Source: Flavobacteriales bacterium
Lineage (GTDB): Bacteria > Bacteroidota > Bacteroidia > Flavobacteriales_F > PHOS-HE28
DNA: 64,000 nt
Assembly (NCBI GenBank): GCA_016721005.1
Contig: JADKJM010000009.1
Location: forward strand, 124,001-188,000
Reading direction: 5' to 3'
Shown: one piece after another, positions 42,054 through 51,997 of the stretch
Numbering within the stretch: the stretch's first letter is position 1
Layout: every line of letters starts with the position of its first letter
Position numbers and translations under genes: made by a program
The notes under the pieces: generated by a model
Told to the model about the DNA's origin: nothing
Databases searched by the model: none
Seen by the model: only the letters and a program-made list of their open reading frames with translations

Positions 42054-45000
42054 TCCATTCTTGATCTTCGGCTTGCGGCGCTTGAAGAGATCGCCGAAGC
42101 GGTCGAAATCACGCCGGTAGACCAAGCCAATGCCTTGTGTGGTGGAGGCTTGATCGGATTGGTTCAGGTTACGATCGTTGGACATGCTAAAGCCCTTCAA
42201 TCGGAAGCGACCATCATCGGTCATCAGGTATTCAAGCTGGAAATCACCGGCGACCGAATTCGTATTCGTGGTGGCTCGAGCACCGGACTGCACACCTACA
42301 TTGCTCGTGAGCAACAGGCGTTCATTGAAAAGTTGGGTACTCACCATCACCTCCAGCTCATCCTGCGTGATGTTGTCCCCCGGCCGGTAGTTCACCCCCA
42401 GATCGAAATCGTTGCTCAAGCCGCTAAGCCAATTGCTCACTTGGTTGCTGAGCAGTTCCGTTGCCGTGGCACCTCCAGCAGCAGCCGCTCCTGATCCGGG
42501 TGAGCCCGTTCCCACGTACGCTGGTGGTTCTAGGAATTTGTTCAGGACGATCAGCGCAAAGACCTGTCTGTTCAACTCCTGTTCGGTACTAAGCGCGCTG
42601 GTCACCTGCGATCGAATGCTTTCATCCACGGAGGGCAATCGCACTTGGAACTTGATCTCCGGGTTCATCAACTTATCCTTCAGTTGCATCACCACATCAA
42701 CCGGGACGCGCTTGCGGTACGCCTCTGTCCTCTCTGATGGCGGAACGATATCGTACAACGATGCCCGCACGCGATAGGTCGCCCGCAGGTCCAGCTGCGC
42801 ATCGAACGGATCGCCGTACCAGATGATCCTGCCGCCGGGCTCCACGTCGAACTTCTTATTCACAAGATTCTTCAACGTGAAGAGGTAATCCCCCTCTGTT
42901 ACTTCCACTTGGCCAGCCATTGAGAATTCACCGGCCGGGGTCACGCCCATTTCCATCGCCCCCCTGCCCCTTCCCGACATGATATCGCCGACCGTTGGGT
43001 CGAAGATCAATTCGAAGCGCGCATCCGGTGTGACATTCACGTTCATGTTCAGCGAAACACCAAGGAGGTCCACGACCGGTTCCGAAAGCGTCGAATCCAG
43101 CGTATTGAACCGGACGAATCCGATCGGTGAGACTTCCGTGCTGCCACCCACCGGAAAGTGTACCGAGGTTCCGGGACCCGTAGTGGCATCCACATTGATC
43201 TCCAGAAGCCCCCTTGATCCACTTACTTCAAAATCGCCGGTGGCCACGCCTCTTCCATAGTACACGGGATTATCCGCTACGGTCGTGTTCATCACGAGCA
43301 TTTCATTCATGCTTCCGAAGATGTCATAGTTGAAGTGCGCGAACCGTTCGTGAATGACCGTAGCGCTCACCAGGCCTTGGTGTCCTTCTTCATCCTCCAA
43401 GGTCGCAAGGTCCATGGTGAACATATCCGGCGCGATGCCGACCTTGGAACTGAACGTGTACCGGGTGTTGAGGTAATCGATCCGGATGCCTGCGTTGGTC
43501 AACATCACTTCGCCATTCAATCGTGGATCGGCGAAGGTTCCGGTAAGGGCCACATTGCCGCTAACGGAGCCACCCACATCACTGAGTCCTTCCGGCAAAT
43601 AGGGTTCGATCAAGGTCAAGTCGAATCGATCCAGGATCAGCAGCATGTCGAATTCACCTCCATCCTTGATCCCCATATGCCCGGTGAAATCAAGAGCCTT
43701 CACGGCGTCCCGGTTCAAGGTTCCCGCAAGGTCAAGATCGCTTTGGCCTTCGCTCCAGGTCGCTGCGAACCGGATATCACCCACCGGCCGGTCATCCACT
43801 TTCAGGCTATCCCCGCACAGATAGCTCATGAAGTAAGTGGACCCGTACATGTCGAAGATCCGTCCATCGCCACCGATAGTTCCCTTCAACTTCGGGCCAT
43901 TGAACAGGTACTCCAGATCCACCAGATCAACCGCTTCCACATCGAAGGCCAACGCCACAGTGGGATCCTTGGAGATGGAACCATGCAGGGCCACGTGCTG
44001 TATCCCGTTGCGCAAGACCAGCGAATCGATGGAAACGGTGGTGGAATCGATGGTGATCCGGCTGGAGTGGGCGTTCTTCCACGTGCCCCGGCTGAAGTAG
44101 AGTTCGGAAGGAAGCAGTTCAAGCGTGACCGCGTTCAATCCGCGCACTTCCCCAAGGATCTCCAGATCACCGTGGGCACCACTATTACTGGTTCTCCAGC
44201 CCACATCGAGATCCAGTTCATCCTGATAGGCCTTACCGGTGATGGCGGTTCCCCCGAACCAGATACTGTCGTGGATGGATTGTCGTGTACTTCGGATCGA
44301 AAGTGCGAGCAGGTCGAGTGTCTTGTCCGCCATCACCTCGAGGGAATCCATTAGAACGGAACCATACTTCGCCCGAGGTGCGAAGAAGGACAAGCCCAGA
44401 TCGAAACTTCGCGTGTCAAACGATCCGGTGACCTTGGAGCCCGGAGCGATCTCCGCATCCGGCAAGAAGAGTGCGAATACCGGTGCCATCTCCCGGGTGG
44501 TCACTTCGAAGGTGAAATCCTGCGGATCGTGATCATAACGCACGGCCGCACTTGCGGAAGGGAACACGCTGTATACGATGTGCGCCAACGCATCGGGCAA
44601 TTTGGTCGGCAGGAATTCGCCAATGACCTTGGCTTCCGCGAAGGATGCATCGAGTTCGAGGATGTTCTTGCCATCGCGGCGATCGCTGCTCAGGTTCACG
44701 TCGCCGAGATCATACTCTTCGCTTCCTTGGCAGTAGGAGATCCCTTGCACATGCAGATCACCCAACAAGCTATCCGGTGAGAGCCGGCCATCGGCTTGGA
44801 TGGCCATGCTCAACGCATTGTATCCGGGCGCATCGGTGAATCCTAACGCCCGCAGGTTCGCATGATCCAGGACCGCATCGAAATCAACCAACGGCCAGCG
44901 ACCGCGGAAGTCCGCGAGTCCTTTGAAGCGCAGTTGCAGATTCTCATCCGTGGTACTCAGTTCCCCATTGAAGAGGTTACGCTCCAGATGTCCGGAAGCG

Positions 45001-46535
45001 GTGATGCCCGTCACGGTCCGCCCATTGATGGTGAACATCGGGAAGGTCCCGTCCAGATCCACGGCCATGGTGGGCAAGGTCCGGCCTTCGGCGTTCAACC
45101 GTACATCGGCGGCTATCGGGCCGATGATACTGCTTCCGATGATCGGACCTGGGCGGAACGAATTCGTTGCGACACGACCGGTGAGATGGATCTGCTTGGA
45201 TATGGTATCGCGCTCGTAGGTGAGGTCCGTACGGAGGTCGCCCAACGCGGTCTCCCCTCTTCCCGTTGCGGTAAAGGCGTGAAGGAATCCGGTGAAGCGG
45301 CCATGTGCATCCAGGAATTCCAAGGGTGTTACGGAGGAAGGGAGTTGCATTCGACCACCTCCCTTGAAGGGTAGTGCCGGTAATTGCGCTACATCAGCAA
45401 GCGTGGTGTGGAAGCGATCCACGTCGATCAGCATGAAGGTGTTGTCGATATCCGGCAAGCCGCTCAATTCGGCATTCCCTTCGAACCGGCTCTCGCGGCC
45501 GAAGGTGATCGTCATCCCCCTACCCTTCAATTCGGCTACCGTGCCACGCACTTTTCCACTAATGCCCAAGGGGACCGCTACCCCTTCCAGCTCGGGCGCG
45601 AACCAAGCGATGTCACCCATGTCCAGCACGGAACCGTCCAGATCCACCTTCATGTACACCGAACTCGTGAACTCATTGAAGTCGGACCAACCCTCGGCCA
45701 TCATATGCAGTTCACCGAGGAGCGCCGACCGCGGTGTCCGGAGGTCCATCCCGAGGACATCGATCCCATGCTTGCTCACCGTGGTGGAGCCCGACATTCC
45801 GGAAACGGCGAAACCCGAATGGTCGCTGAATCGCATCATCTTCAACTCTGCGGAGACGGAATCCCCGATCAAGCTCAATCCATTACCCGTGATGTACGCA
45901 TCGGGGATGTCCACATGATCGAAGTCCACACCGAACGGGGGCTGTTCCTTGTTCCGGTCGTGGTAGGAGAAATGGAATCCTTCTATAAGGAATCGCCGAC
46001 AGCGTACCGTCCAATCACCTTCTGACGGAAGTGTATCGCCCGGCGAGATCCGGTTCATCAGCTCCGTGAAGTTGCTGTACACCGCGCCTTCCGTTCTCTC
46101 CAACGCGAATCGCGCCCCATGCAGCTCCAGTTCGGAGAACTTCAACAACCGTTGATCCCTGTTCAGGCGCAAGCCTTTCACACGCAAGCCAGGAACGACG
46201 ATCAGCGTGTCGCCCTGTAGATCGCTGATGAACACATCCGTGAGCAACACGGATCCGTCCAAGGAGATCGCCACACCGCCGATCCGGACATCCGCACCTG
46301 TTCGCTCCGTGGCCATCGCTGCCAGTTTCCGAGCCACGGCCGTTTGCACCTGAGGGAACAACAGCGCCACGCATCCGAGCAGGATGAGTAGGATGAGCAG
46401 GATGACGGAAAAGCCGATCCAGCGAAACAGGCGTCGCAGTCGGCGATATGTCGTCGTGGGGGGCAGTGGTCTAGATTTGCCCGTCGCATCTGCGATCTCC
46501 GGGCCGGATCGTCCAAAAGTAGCCCGGTATCCCAT
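42048..46535 (-). CDS. TamB-like translocation/assembly protein (DUF490)
   Basis: 1495 residues from ATG 46535 (MGYRATFGRSGPEIADATGK), preceded by GGAGG 2 nt upstream. One membrane segment lies near residue 50 (SVILLILLILLGCVALLF), encoded in part by a 9-base tandem unit. A long AsmA/TamB-type beta-helical body follows, and the C-terminal DUF490 region (FTLKNLVNKKFDVEPGGRI, PVDVVMQLKDKLMNPEIKF, SEQQ-like STEQELNRQVFALIVLNKF) is clear. TamB-type proteins span the periplasm and help insert outer-membrane proteins or move lipids. Bacteroidota members lack a typical TamA partner. Its ATG and that of divergent tsaD share the four bases CATG. Confidence 0.9.
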   Translation of the reverse strand: MGYRATFGRSGPEIADATGKSRPLPPTTTYRRLRRLFRWIGFSVILLILLILLGCVALLFPQVQTAVARKLAAMATERTGADVRIGGVAISLDGSVLLTDVFISDLQGDTLIVVPGLRVKGLRLNRDQRLLKFSELELHGARFALERTEGAVYSNFTELMNRISPGDTLPSEGDWTVRCRRFLIEGFHFSYHDRNKEQPPFGVDFDHVDIPDAYITGNGLSLIGDSVSAELKMMRFSDHSGFAVSGMSGSTTVSKHGIDVLGMDLRTPRSALLGELHMMAEGWSDFNEFTSSVYMKVDLDGSVLDMGDIAWFAPELEGVAVPLGISGKVRGTVAELKGRGMTITFGRESRFEGNAELSGLPDIDNTFMLIDVDRFHTTLADVAQLPALPFKGGGRMQLPSSVTPLEFLDAHGRFTGFLHAFTATGRGETALGDLRTDLTYERDTISKQIHLTGRVATNSFRPGPIIGSSIIGPIAADVRLNAEGRTLPTMAVDLDGTFPMFTINGRTVTGITASGHLERNLFNGELSTTDENLQLRFKGLADFRGRWPLVDFDAVLDHANLRALGFTDAPGYNALSMAIQADGRLSPDSLLGDLHVQGISYCQGSEEYDLGDVNLSSDRRDGKNILELDASFAEAKVIGEFLPTKLPDALAHIVYSVFPSASAAVRYDHDPQDFTFEVTTREMAPVFALFLPDAEIAPGSKVTGSFDTRSFDLGLSFFAPRAKYGSVLMDSLEVMADKTLDLLALSIRSTRQSIHDSIWFGGTAITGKAYQDELDLDVGWRTSNSGAHGDLEILGEVRGLNAVTLELLPSELYFSRGTWKNAHSSRITIDSTTVSIDSLVLRNGIQHVALHGSISKDPTVALAFDVEAVDLVDLEYLFNGPKLKGTIGGDGRIFDMYGSTYFMSYLCGDSLKVDDRPVGDIRFAATWSEGQSDLDLAGTLNRDAVKALDFTGHMGIKDGGEFDMLLILDRFDLTLIEPYLPEGLSDVGGSVSGNVALTGTFADPRLNGEVMLTNAGIRIDYLNTRYTFSSKVGIAPDMFTMDLATLEDEEGHQGLVSATVIHERFAHFNYDIFGSMNEMLVMNTTVADNPVYYGRGVATGDFEVSGSRGLLEINVDATTGPGTSVHFPVGGSTEVSPIGFVRFNTLDSTLSEPVVDLLGVSLNMNVNVTPDARFELIFDPTVGDIMSGRGRGAMEMGVTPAGEFSMAGQVEVTEGDYLFTLKNLVNKKFDVEPGGRIIWYGDPFDAQLDLRATYRVRASLYDIVPPSERTEAYRKRVPVDVVMQLKDKLMNPEIKFQVRLPSVDESIRSQVTSALSTEQELNRQVFALIVLNKFLEPPAYVGTGSPGSGAAAAGGATATELLSNQVSNWLSGLSNDFDLGVNYRPGDNITQDELEVMVSTQLFNERLLLTSNVGVQSGARATTNTNSVAGDFQLEYLMTDDGRFRLKGFSMSNDRNLNQSDQASTTQGIGLVYRRDFDRFGDLFKRRKPKIKNGS
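46472..46479 (+). promoter_or_regulatory. Putative -7 element of tsaD inside tamB 5' end
   Basis: TAGATTTG fits TAnnTTTG and lies 54 nt before the tsaD ATG. No clear TTG at -33. It falls within the tamB coding strand's first codons. Confidence 0.35.
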
Positions 46536-47556
46536 GTCCTCCGGAAAGCCATTGATCATCCTCGGTATTGAAAGCTCCTGCGACGAGACCGCCGCAGCCG
46601 TGCTCGTGGATGGTCGGGTGCGTTCCAATGTGATCGCGAGCCAGGACGTGCATAAGCGTTGGGGTGGTGTGGTCCCGGAGCTCGCCAGTCGCGCACATCA
46701 GGAACACATCGTGCCGGTGGTCAGTGAGGCCTTGCGGCAGGCCGATATGGCCAAGGAGGACATCACCGCGATCGCATTCACACAAGGACCCGGGTTGATC
46801 GGTGCGCTGCTGGTCGGGGCGTGTTACGCGCGTTCCATGGCCCAAGCACTGGAGGTCCCGCTCATCGCCGTGGATCATATCAAGGCGCATGTGTTGGCGC
46901 ACTTCATCCAGGACCATGAAGAGCGATCCGCGCCGCAGTTCCCATTCATCAACCTCACCGTGAGCGGTGGTCACACACAACTCATTCTTGTGCGGAGTGC
47001 GTTGGATATGGAGGTGATCGGAACCACCTTGGACGATGCGGCCGGCGAAGCCTTCGACAAGGGAGCGAAGATCCTCGGCCTCCCCTATCCGGGCGGACCG
47101 CTGGTGGACGCACACGCTGTTGCCGGGGATCCTACGAGGCACACGCTCCCACGGACCGATCCACCGGACCTCGCCATGAGCTTCAGCGGGGTGAAGAGTG
47201 CGTTCATGGCCTTGGTGAGAAAAGGATCCGCCGGGAACCCCGACTTCATTGAACGCGAACTGCCCCATCTCTGCGCAGCCCTTCAAGCCACGATCATCGA
47301 TCAGTTGCTCATGAAGTTGAAACGGGCCACCGAGGAACATGCGATCATCAGCGTGGGACTGTCCGGAGGAGTTAGCGCCAACAGCGAACTACGCAAACGT
47401 GCAGCCCTGCGTGCCGATCGGGAAGGATGGGACTTGCACCTTCCTCCATTCGCTTACTGCACCGACAATGCGGCCATGATCGCCATGGCCGGTCAATTCC
47501 TCCATCTCGCGGGTGAACACGCAGGGCTGGACACCGTTCCTGTGGCCCGGTGGTGA
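46534..47556 (+). CDS. tsaD: tRNA threonylcarbamoyladenosine transferase TsaD
   Basis: 340 residues from ATG 46534 (MSSGKPLIILGIESSCDET). Kae1/TsaD motifs: ESSCDETAAAVL, the metal-binding HIKAHVLAH, NLTVSGGHTQLI, the nucleotide-binding GLSGGVSANSELR and FAYCTDNAAMIA. It transfers threonylcarbamoyl to A37 of ANN-decoding tRNAs together with TsaB/TsaE and is essential in most bacteria. A frame open upstream to 46384 lies inside tamB on the other strand and is not TsaD-like. The start codon shares CATG with the divergent tamB start. Confidence 0.95.
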   Translation: MSSGKPLIILGIESSCDETAAAVLVDGRVRSNVIASQDVHKRWGGVVPELASRAHQEHIVPVVSEALRQADMAKEDITAIAFTQGPGLIGALLVGACYARSMAQALEVPLIAVDHIKAHVLAHFIQDHEERSAPQFPFINLTVSGGHTQLILVRSALDMEVIGTTLDDAAGEAFDKGAKILGLPYPGGPLVDAHAVAGDPTRHTLPRTDPPDLAMSFSGVKSAFMALVRKGSAGNPDFIERELPHLCAALQATIIDQLLMKLKRATEEHAIISVGLSGGVSANSELRKRAALRADREGWDLHLPPFAYCTDNAAMIAMAGQFLHLAGEHAGLDTVPVARW

Positions 47557-47614
47557 ACACTTCCGTCCCGGCATGGTGTTCGCGCACATGCCTACCGTTA
47601 CTTTGCCTGCTCCA

Positions 47615-48577
47615 ATGACACAGCGTTCCTTCTCGTTCCTTCGCCGTTCCGCTCTTATCGGTGTACTCATGATCGGTGCCAATGCCGGCCATGGACAATC
47701 CGTTCAGGTACTGTTGATCCGCGGTGATTCGCTCTTGGATGTGGAGAAGCCACAACGTGCACTCGAAGTCTTCGATGCGGCGGTGAAGAAGGAGTCCACA
47801 GCCGCCACGTTGCTGGGGCGTGCGCGGGCCTATAAGGCGCTTGACAGGAACGAGCGTTTCATCCAGGATGTGGACAAGGCCTTGAAGCTGGACAGTACAT
47901 CGGGCGAAGGACATTTCCAGCGAGGTCTGTATTCCTTCACGACGAAGGACTACGAAAAGGCCGAGTATCATGGCGGCAGGGCCATTACCTATGCGCGCAA
48001 CAACCTGTGGCGCGCACGATCGCACAACCTACGCGGCGAGGCACGCTCCGAGGCTGGTAAAGTGGACCTGGCCATTGAGGACCTGGAAGCGGCACGGTCC
48101 CTCGGGCGTGAGGATGTGGCCTCATTGCGGACGTTGGCAAGGCTGTACGATATGGCCGACCGGCACGCGGATGCCTTGGCGGTGCTGGAACGCTTGTGCG
48201 ATCTTGAACCCAACGATCCGGGCCATTGGACGAACAAGGGGTATGAACTCACCATGGTCGGACGCTATGAGGATGCGCTGGCTGCACTGGATCGTGCACT
48301 CGCCTACGACCCGGATGAACCCATCGCACTGAGCAATAAGGCTTACACCTACATGAAAATGGAGCGCAACGACGATGCGTGGATCACCGTTGAGCGCAGC
48401 CTGAAGAATTATCCCAGCAACCCGCACGCGCTGCGCACACGGGCCATCTTGCGCTTACGAAAAGGCGAACGCATCAAGGCATGCGAGGACCTTGGTGTTG
48501 CGAAAGCCTTGGGCGACGTTCCTGAAGTGGATGAGCTGATCAAGGAAAATTGCGCCACCCCGGGCGGGGTCCGCTGA
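47615..48577 (+). CDS. Exported TPR-repeat protein
   Basis: 320 residues from ATG 47615 (MTQRSFSFLRRSALIGVLMI signal peptide, cleavage near AGHGQS). At least seven tetratricopeptide-like repeats follow: LLDVEKPQRALEVFDAAVKK, AYKALDRNERFIQDVDKALK, AIEDLEAARSLGREDVASL, RHADALAVLERLCDLEPNDP, YEDALAALDRALAYDPDEP. TPR arrays bind peptides or scaffold complexes; the partner is unknown. An ATG upstream (47513) lies inside tsaD and lacks support. The short gap to tsaD (59 nt) suggests common transcription. It converges on the choice-of-anchor B gene. Confidence 0.85.
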   Translation: MTQRSFSFLRRSALIGVLMIGANAGHGQSVQVLLIRGDSLLDVEKPQRALEVFDAAVKKESTAATLLGRARAYKALDRNERFIQDVDKALKLDSTSGEGHFQRGLYSFTTKDYEKAEYHGGRAITYARNNLWRARSHNLRGEARSEAGKVDLAIEDLEAARSLGREDVASLRTLARLYDMADRHADALAVLERLCDLEPNDPGHWTNKGYELTMVGRYEDALAALDRALAYDPDEPIALSNKAYTYMKMERNDDAWITVERSLKNYPSNPHALRTRAILRLRKGERIKACEDLGVAKALGDVPEVDELIKENCATPGGVR

Positions 48578-48587
48578 CCGTGCGTTC

Positions 48588-50966
48588 CTATTGCAGTACC
48601 ACGACCGTGCTTTGGAACTGCTGCCCGTTCGTTCCGAGGATCCGTACCACATAAGTGCCAGCGGATAGTCCCGGTCCTTGAACGATGATCCCGGCAGTGC
48701 GGATGCGTTGCTGGATCACCACACGCCCGGTTGCATCCACTACTTCCAAGGTGCCGTGTACGCCCTCCGGCAGTTGGATCCGGAAGGACCCGTCATTGGG
48801 GTTGGGCCACACCAACAGATCCGTTGCATCGCGCTCGCTGATGCCATCGGTGGATTGGAATGAAAGCATGAAACGATCCAAGGCCGCTTCAACCACATGC
48901 CCGGGGTTCGCATCGGTCGCTGTGGCGATCAATTGCATGGTGGACGAGGGTATCATGAAATCGGCGATGCGCTTGTCCGAGGCCACCCAAGAGGACATCG
49001 GGGGCGTTGCCGTGGTGATGGTCTCCATGGTCACGGTGCTGGTACCATTGGAGATCGCGATGGTGAAGGAATCGTTCGGGTTGCCACTTCCACCACCGTT
49101 ATAGAACCAGCGGTAGTAGTGTACATGCGGCTCAATACCCGATGTCGCATCGAAGAAGGGTGAACGCAGGACCACTGCCCCATCATCCACATCGTCCGTA
49201 CCTGCACCCCCGCCACCGTTGCCGGTCACATAAGCTTGGTCGCCGCAATCACCGGTCACATCCAGATCCGGATTGCTTTGCACCGCACCATTCATCGTTC
49301 CCACCGGTTCACCGCGCACCCACGCACCCGAACTGGCGGTCGAGGTATTCGTCCAGCCGAGATCGAGTGCGAAATCATCCGCATAACCCAAGGGCAGTTC
49401 CACGGTAAGCGGTCCGCCTCCGGATTGCAGGGGCTGTGCGGGCAGACAGACGGTGTGCCAGCCCCAGTGGCCCACGGTGATCTCATAATCATCCTGGAAG
49501 ATGGCGGGGAATGCGAAGGAGCCATCGGGACCGGCCTGTGCGCTGAGTTGGAATTGCGGACTCGACATGCTGACCACTGCACCGGCGACCGGATCCGCTG
49601 TACCTGCGGTGACGACGTTCCCTTGGAACGCGAAAGCCACCATCGGTTCGAGTTCGACATCCAACTGGGTGGTCACACCGTTCTGCAACACCACACCATT
49701 CACCGTCGCGGGGAAATAGCCCGGAGCCGATACCTGCACGGTGTAGGTTCCGGCTTGATAGTACCCGGTCATGTACGTTCCGTCGACGGGTGTCTGTTCC
49801 GAGATCGTGGTTCCCACGATCGTTAGTGTAGCTCCGGCGATCGGCGCGGAAGTCTGCGCATTGGACACGGTTCCTTCCAAGCGACAAGCCTGAACATAAG
49901 TCGGCCCCAGAACGAACAAACCACCTTCGATGTCGGAGATGATCAGAAGGCCGGAATCGAAAAAGGGGTACACACCCCAGGCACCGTTGAATCCATCACC
50001 ACTGAATGGTGAGGTGTCGTAGTTGCCCACCTCCACCATGTTGTGCGGATCGGACGCATCATAAATGACCACACCGAAGGTGTAGTAGGAAGTGACCACG
50101 TAACCGTTCAACCAATAGGTGTTGTGCGGGATCGCACCAGAGCCATTATCGCTGCGCAGGCGATCCACTTCGTTGATGTCGGTGGGGTCGCTTACATCAT
50201 ACGCACCTACATATGCGTTCGTACTTTCATCGGTGGTGAAGAGAAAGTTCCCACTGCCATCAAGCCACGTGTTGTGCGTGAAGTTGTTCGGGGTGGCATG
50301 CACGCCCAATTGCACAGGCGATGATGGATCGGACACATCGACGATAGAGAAAATGCCTGCATAGATATGCGCGGCATACAACGTATCGCCACGCGCGAAG
50401 CTGTCGTGGCAGTAATAGGGATCGTAGGAGCCTACCTCAACCGGGTCCATGGGATCCTGTGTGAGGTCATACATGATCACACCACCGTTACCCCGGTTCG
50501 CACCGTGCAGGTACAGTCTCCCGTTCTCATCTATGAAAAGGGAGTGCGCGGTGCTCCAACTGGGATCCGTCCAAGCGATCGCGGGTAAGTTGGTGCTTTG
50601 CGGCAAAGGACTCAGGTCCACGATCACGATCCCGCCATTCTCGGCTTCAGTGGTCATGTAGGCGTGGTTGTTCCACACCTTGATCTCGCGCCAGATGGAG
50701 GTCGGTCCGGCAAAGAAGAAGATCTCCTGCGGGTTGCTCGGATCCTCCAAACTCACCACGGAGATCCCACCGGGATTCGATGCTCCTGTACCATTCACGC
50801 CGATGAGGGCGTATTCGATCCCGGTCTCATCGGTGTAGCCCCAGATGTTGCTCAGGTCGCTGTTGTGGAGCGCCTGGTGATCCAGCTGCCCCACCAGGGA
50901 GATGTTGAGTTGGGCAGAGGTGGTTGCAACAACGGCGAAAGCCGCGATGGATAGAAGGTTGCGCAT
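48588..50966 (-). CDS. Secreted choice-of-anchor B propeller protein with T9SS tail
   Basis: 792 residues. Signal peptide MRNLLSIAAFAVVATTSAQ. Residues ~25-360 are the choice-of-anchor B (LVIVD-type propeller) domain: LSNIWGYTDETGIEYALIG, GISVVSLEDPSNPQEI, GIFSIVDVSDPSSPVQLG, NTWLDGSGNFLFTTDE. Two carboxypeptidase-regulatory-like beta domains follow (ACRLEGTVSNAQTSAPIAGA; FQGNVVTAGTADPVAGAVV), then a jellyroll region. The last ~75 residues (LLVWPNPNDGSFRIQL ... STVVVLQ) form the T9SS type A sorting domain. Role: cell-surface or secreted, ligand unknown. A -7-like TACTTTGG on the minus strand (50987-50994) precedes it. Confidence 0.88.
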   Translation of the reverse strand: MRNLLSIAAFAVVATTSAQLNISLVGQLDHQALHNSDLSNIWGYTDETGIEYALIGVNGTGASNPGGISVVSLEDPSNPQEIFFFAGPTSIWREIKVWNNHAYMTTEAENGGIVIVDLSPLPQSTNLPAIAWTDPSWSTAHSLFIDENGRLYLHGANRGNGGVIMYDLTQDPMDPVEVGSYDPYYCHDSFARGDTLYAAHIYAGIFSIVDVSDPSSPVQLGVHATPNNFTHNTWLDGSGNFLFTTDESTNAYVGAYDVSDPTDINEVDRLRSDNGSGAIPHNTYWLNGYVVTSYYTFGVVIYDASDPHNMVEVGNYDTSPFSGDGFNGAWGVYPFFDSGLLIISDIEGGLFVLGPTYVQACRLEGTVSNAQTSAPIAGATLTIVGTTISEQTPVDGTYMTGYYQAGTYTVQVSAPGYFPATVNGVVLQNGVTTQLDVELEPMVAFAFQGNVVTAGTADPVAGAVVSMSSPQFQLSAQAGPDGSFAFPAIFQDDYEITVGHWGWHTVCLPAQPLQSGGGPLTVELPLGYADDFALDLGWTNTSTASSGAWVRGEPVGTMNGAVQSNPDLDVTGDCGDQAYVTGNGGGGAGTDDVDDGAVVLRSPFFDATSGIEPHVHYYRWFYNGGGSGNPNDSFTIAISNGTSTVTMETITTATPPMSSWVASDKRIADFMIPSSTMQLIATATDANPGHVVEAALDRFMLSFQSTDGISERDATDLLVWPNPNDGSFRIQLPEGVHGTLEVVDATGRVVIQQRIRTAGIIVQGPGLSAGTYVVRILGTNGQQFQSTVVVLQ

Positions 50967-50986
50967 GATCGTTCAAAAGGAAAGCG

Positions 50987-50994
50987 CCAAAGTA
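50987..50994 (-). promoter_or_regulatory. Putative -7 element of choice-of-anchor B gene
   Basis: TACTTTGG on the minus strand, 20 nt before the ATG at 50966. One base differs from TAnnTTTG. Confidence 0.35.
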
Positions 50995-51120
50995 GGACCC
51001 AAGTGGGATGTGTAAGGTTCTGAACGGGCCACCTTCTGCACGGGATGGGAATGCTGCCTGAAGCGCGATGCCACCATAGTCCGTCGCGGGAAGATATCTT
51101 GGCCTCCTCAACCCGGTGAA

Positions 51121-51909
51121 ATGAAGGACCTTCTCTGCACCACGGATCTCACAAAGGCATCGGAAACGGCGATCCGGCACGCACTCTATCTCGGCGATCG
51201 GTTGGGTTCGCGGGTGAGCCTGATGCACGTCCTGGGCAAGAACGGTCGGTCCGACGATGATCATGCATTGGTGGCGAAGGCCGTGGAGGAGCAATTGGGG
51301 CTGATCGGCGCGGACCGTTTGCACCTGTTGATGCCTGAGGGCGATTTCATGGAGGAGATCATCAGCGAAACCGGTCGGGGCCACCACTTGTTGGTCATGG
51401 GTACGCATGGCCCCCACGGGCTCCGCCAATCCCTCTTCGGTGCTGATATCCTGAAGATCGTCCGGCGGTCGGCGGTTCCTTCCTATGTGGTCCAGGATCA
51501 AAGCCCGGCGGAGCCGGAACTGAAGCGGATCGTCCTTCCTGTAGCCGGACACTCGGACATCCACCGGTTGATGGATGTGGTATGCCTGTTGGCCAAAGCA
51601 TGTGATGCGGAGGTACATATCTACCAGCTGATGCGACCCGGCGAAAATCCGAGCGATGCCTTGCTGGCCAATAAGCTGAGCATGATGCAGTGCCTGGAGC
51701 GTGACAAGGTCCGGCATGTGGAGGCCACCATCCCTGCTACCGGATTCAGCCTTGGGTTCGCCGGTCCGACGATCGAATACGCACGGAGCGTCGATGCGGA
51801 TTGTATCGCCATCATGTCCCATGCGTCCGAGGAATACCGCTATATAGCCGATGCGGAGAAGGAGCGGATGTTGGCCAATGAGGCCTTCATCCCGGTGCTC
51901 TGCGCATAG
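51121..51909 (+). CDS. Universal stress protein, tandem UspA-like domains
   Basis: 262 residues. The first UspA-like domain (1-~130) has the usual start MKDLLCTTDLTKASETAIRH and the ATP-loop type motif GTHGPHGLRQSLFGADI with VRRSAVPSYVV. The second (~135-262; RIVLPVAGHSDIHRLMDVVC, DCIAIMSHASEEY) is more degenerate and lacks a full GxxG loop. Such doubles are common in Bacteroidota and respond to starvation or redox stress. A -7-like TATCTTGG (51095-51102) ends 18 nt before the ATG. Its neighbour on each side is a secreted protein, so it is probably monocistronic. Confidence 0.85.
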   Translation: MKDLLCTTDLTKASETAIRHALYLGDRLGSRVSLMHVLGKNGRSDDDHALVAKAVEEQLGLIGADRLHLLMPEGDFMEEIISETGRGHHLLVMGTHGPHGLRQSLFGADILKIVRRSAVPSYVVQDQSPAEPELKRIVLPVAGHSDIHRLMDVVCLLAKACDAEVHIYQLMRPGENPSDALLANKLSMMQCLERDKVRHVEATIPATGFSLGFAGPTIEYARSVDADCIAIMSHASEEYRYIADAEKERMLANEAFIPVLCA

Positions 51910-51997
51910 CGCGAAGGACCTAGGAGATCTGGATCGCCCCCACGTTCCGCGATCCACCTATATTCGTGGGCTTTTCGGATAGCCCTTGCATCCGAGT

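Noticed and set aside
46380..46412. 9-base tandem repeat AGGATGAGY in tamB as a mobile element
   Set aside because: It encodes the leucine/isoleucine membrane segment and is explained by codon repetition.
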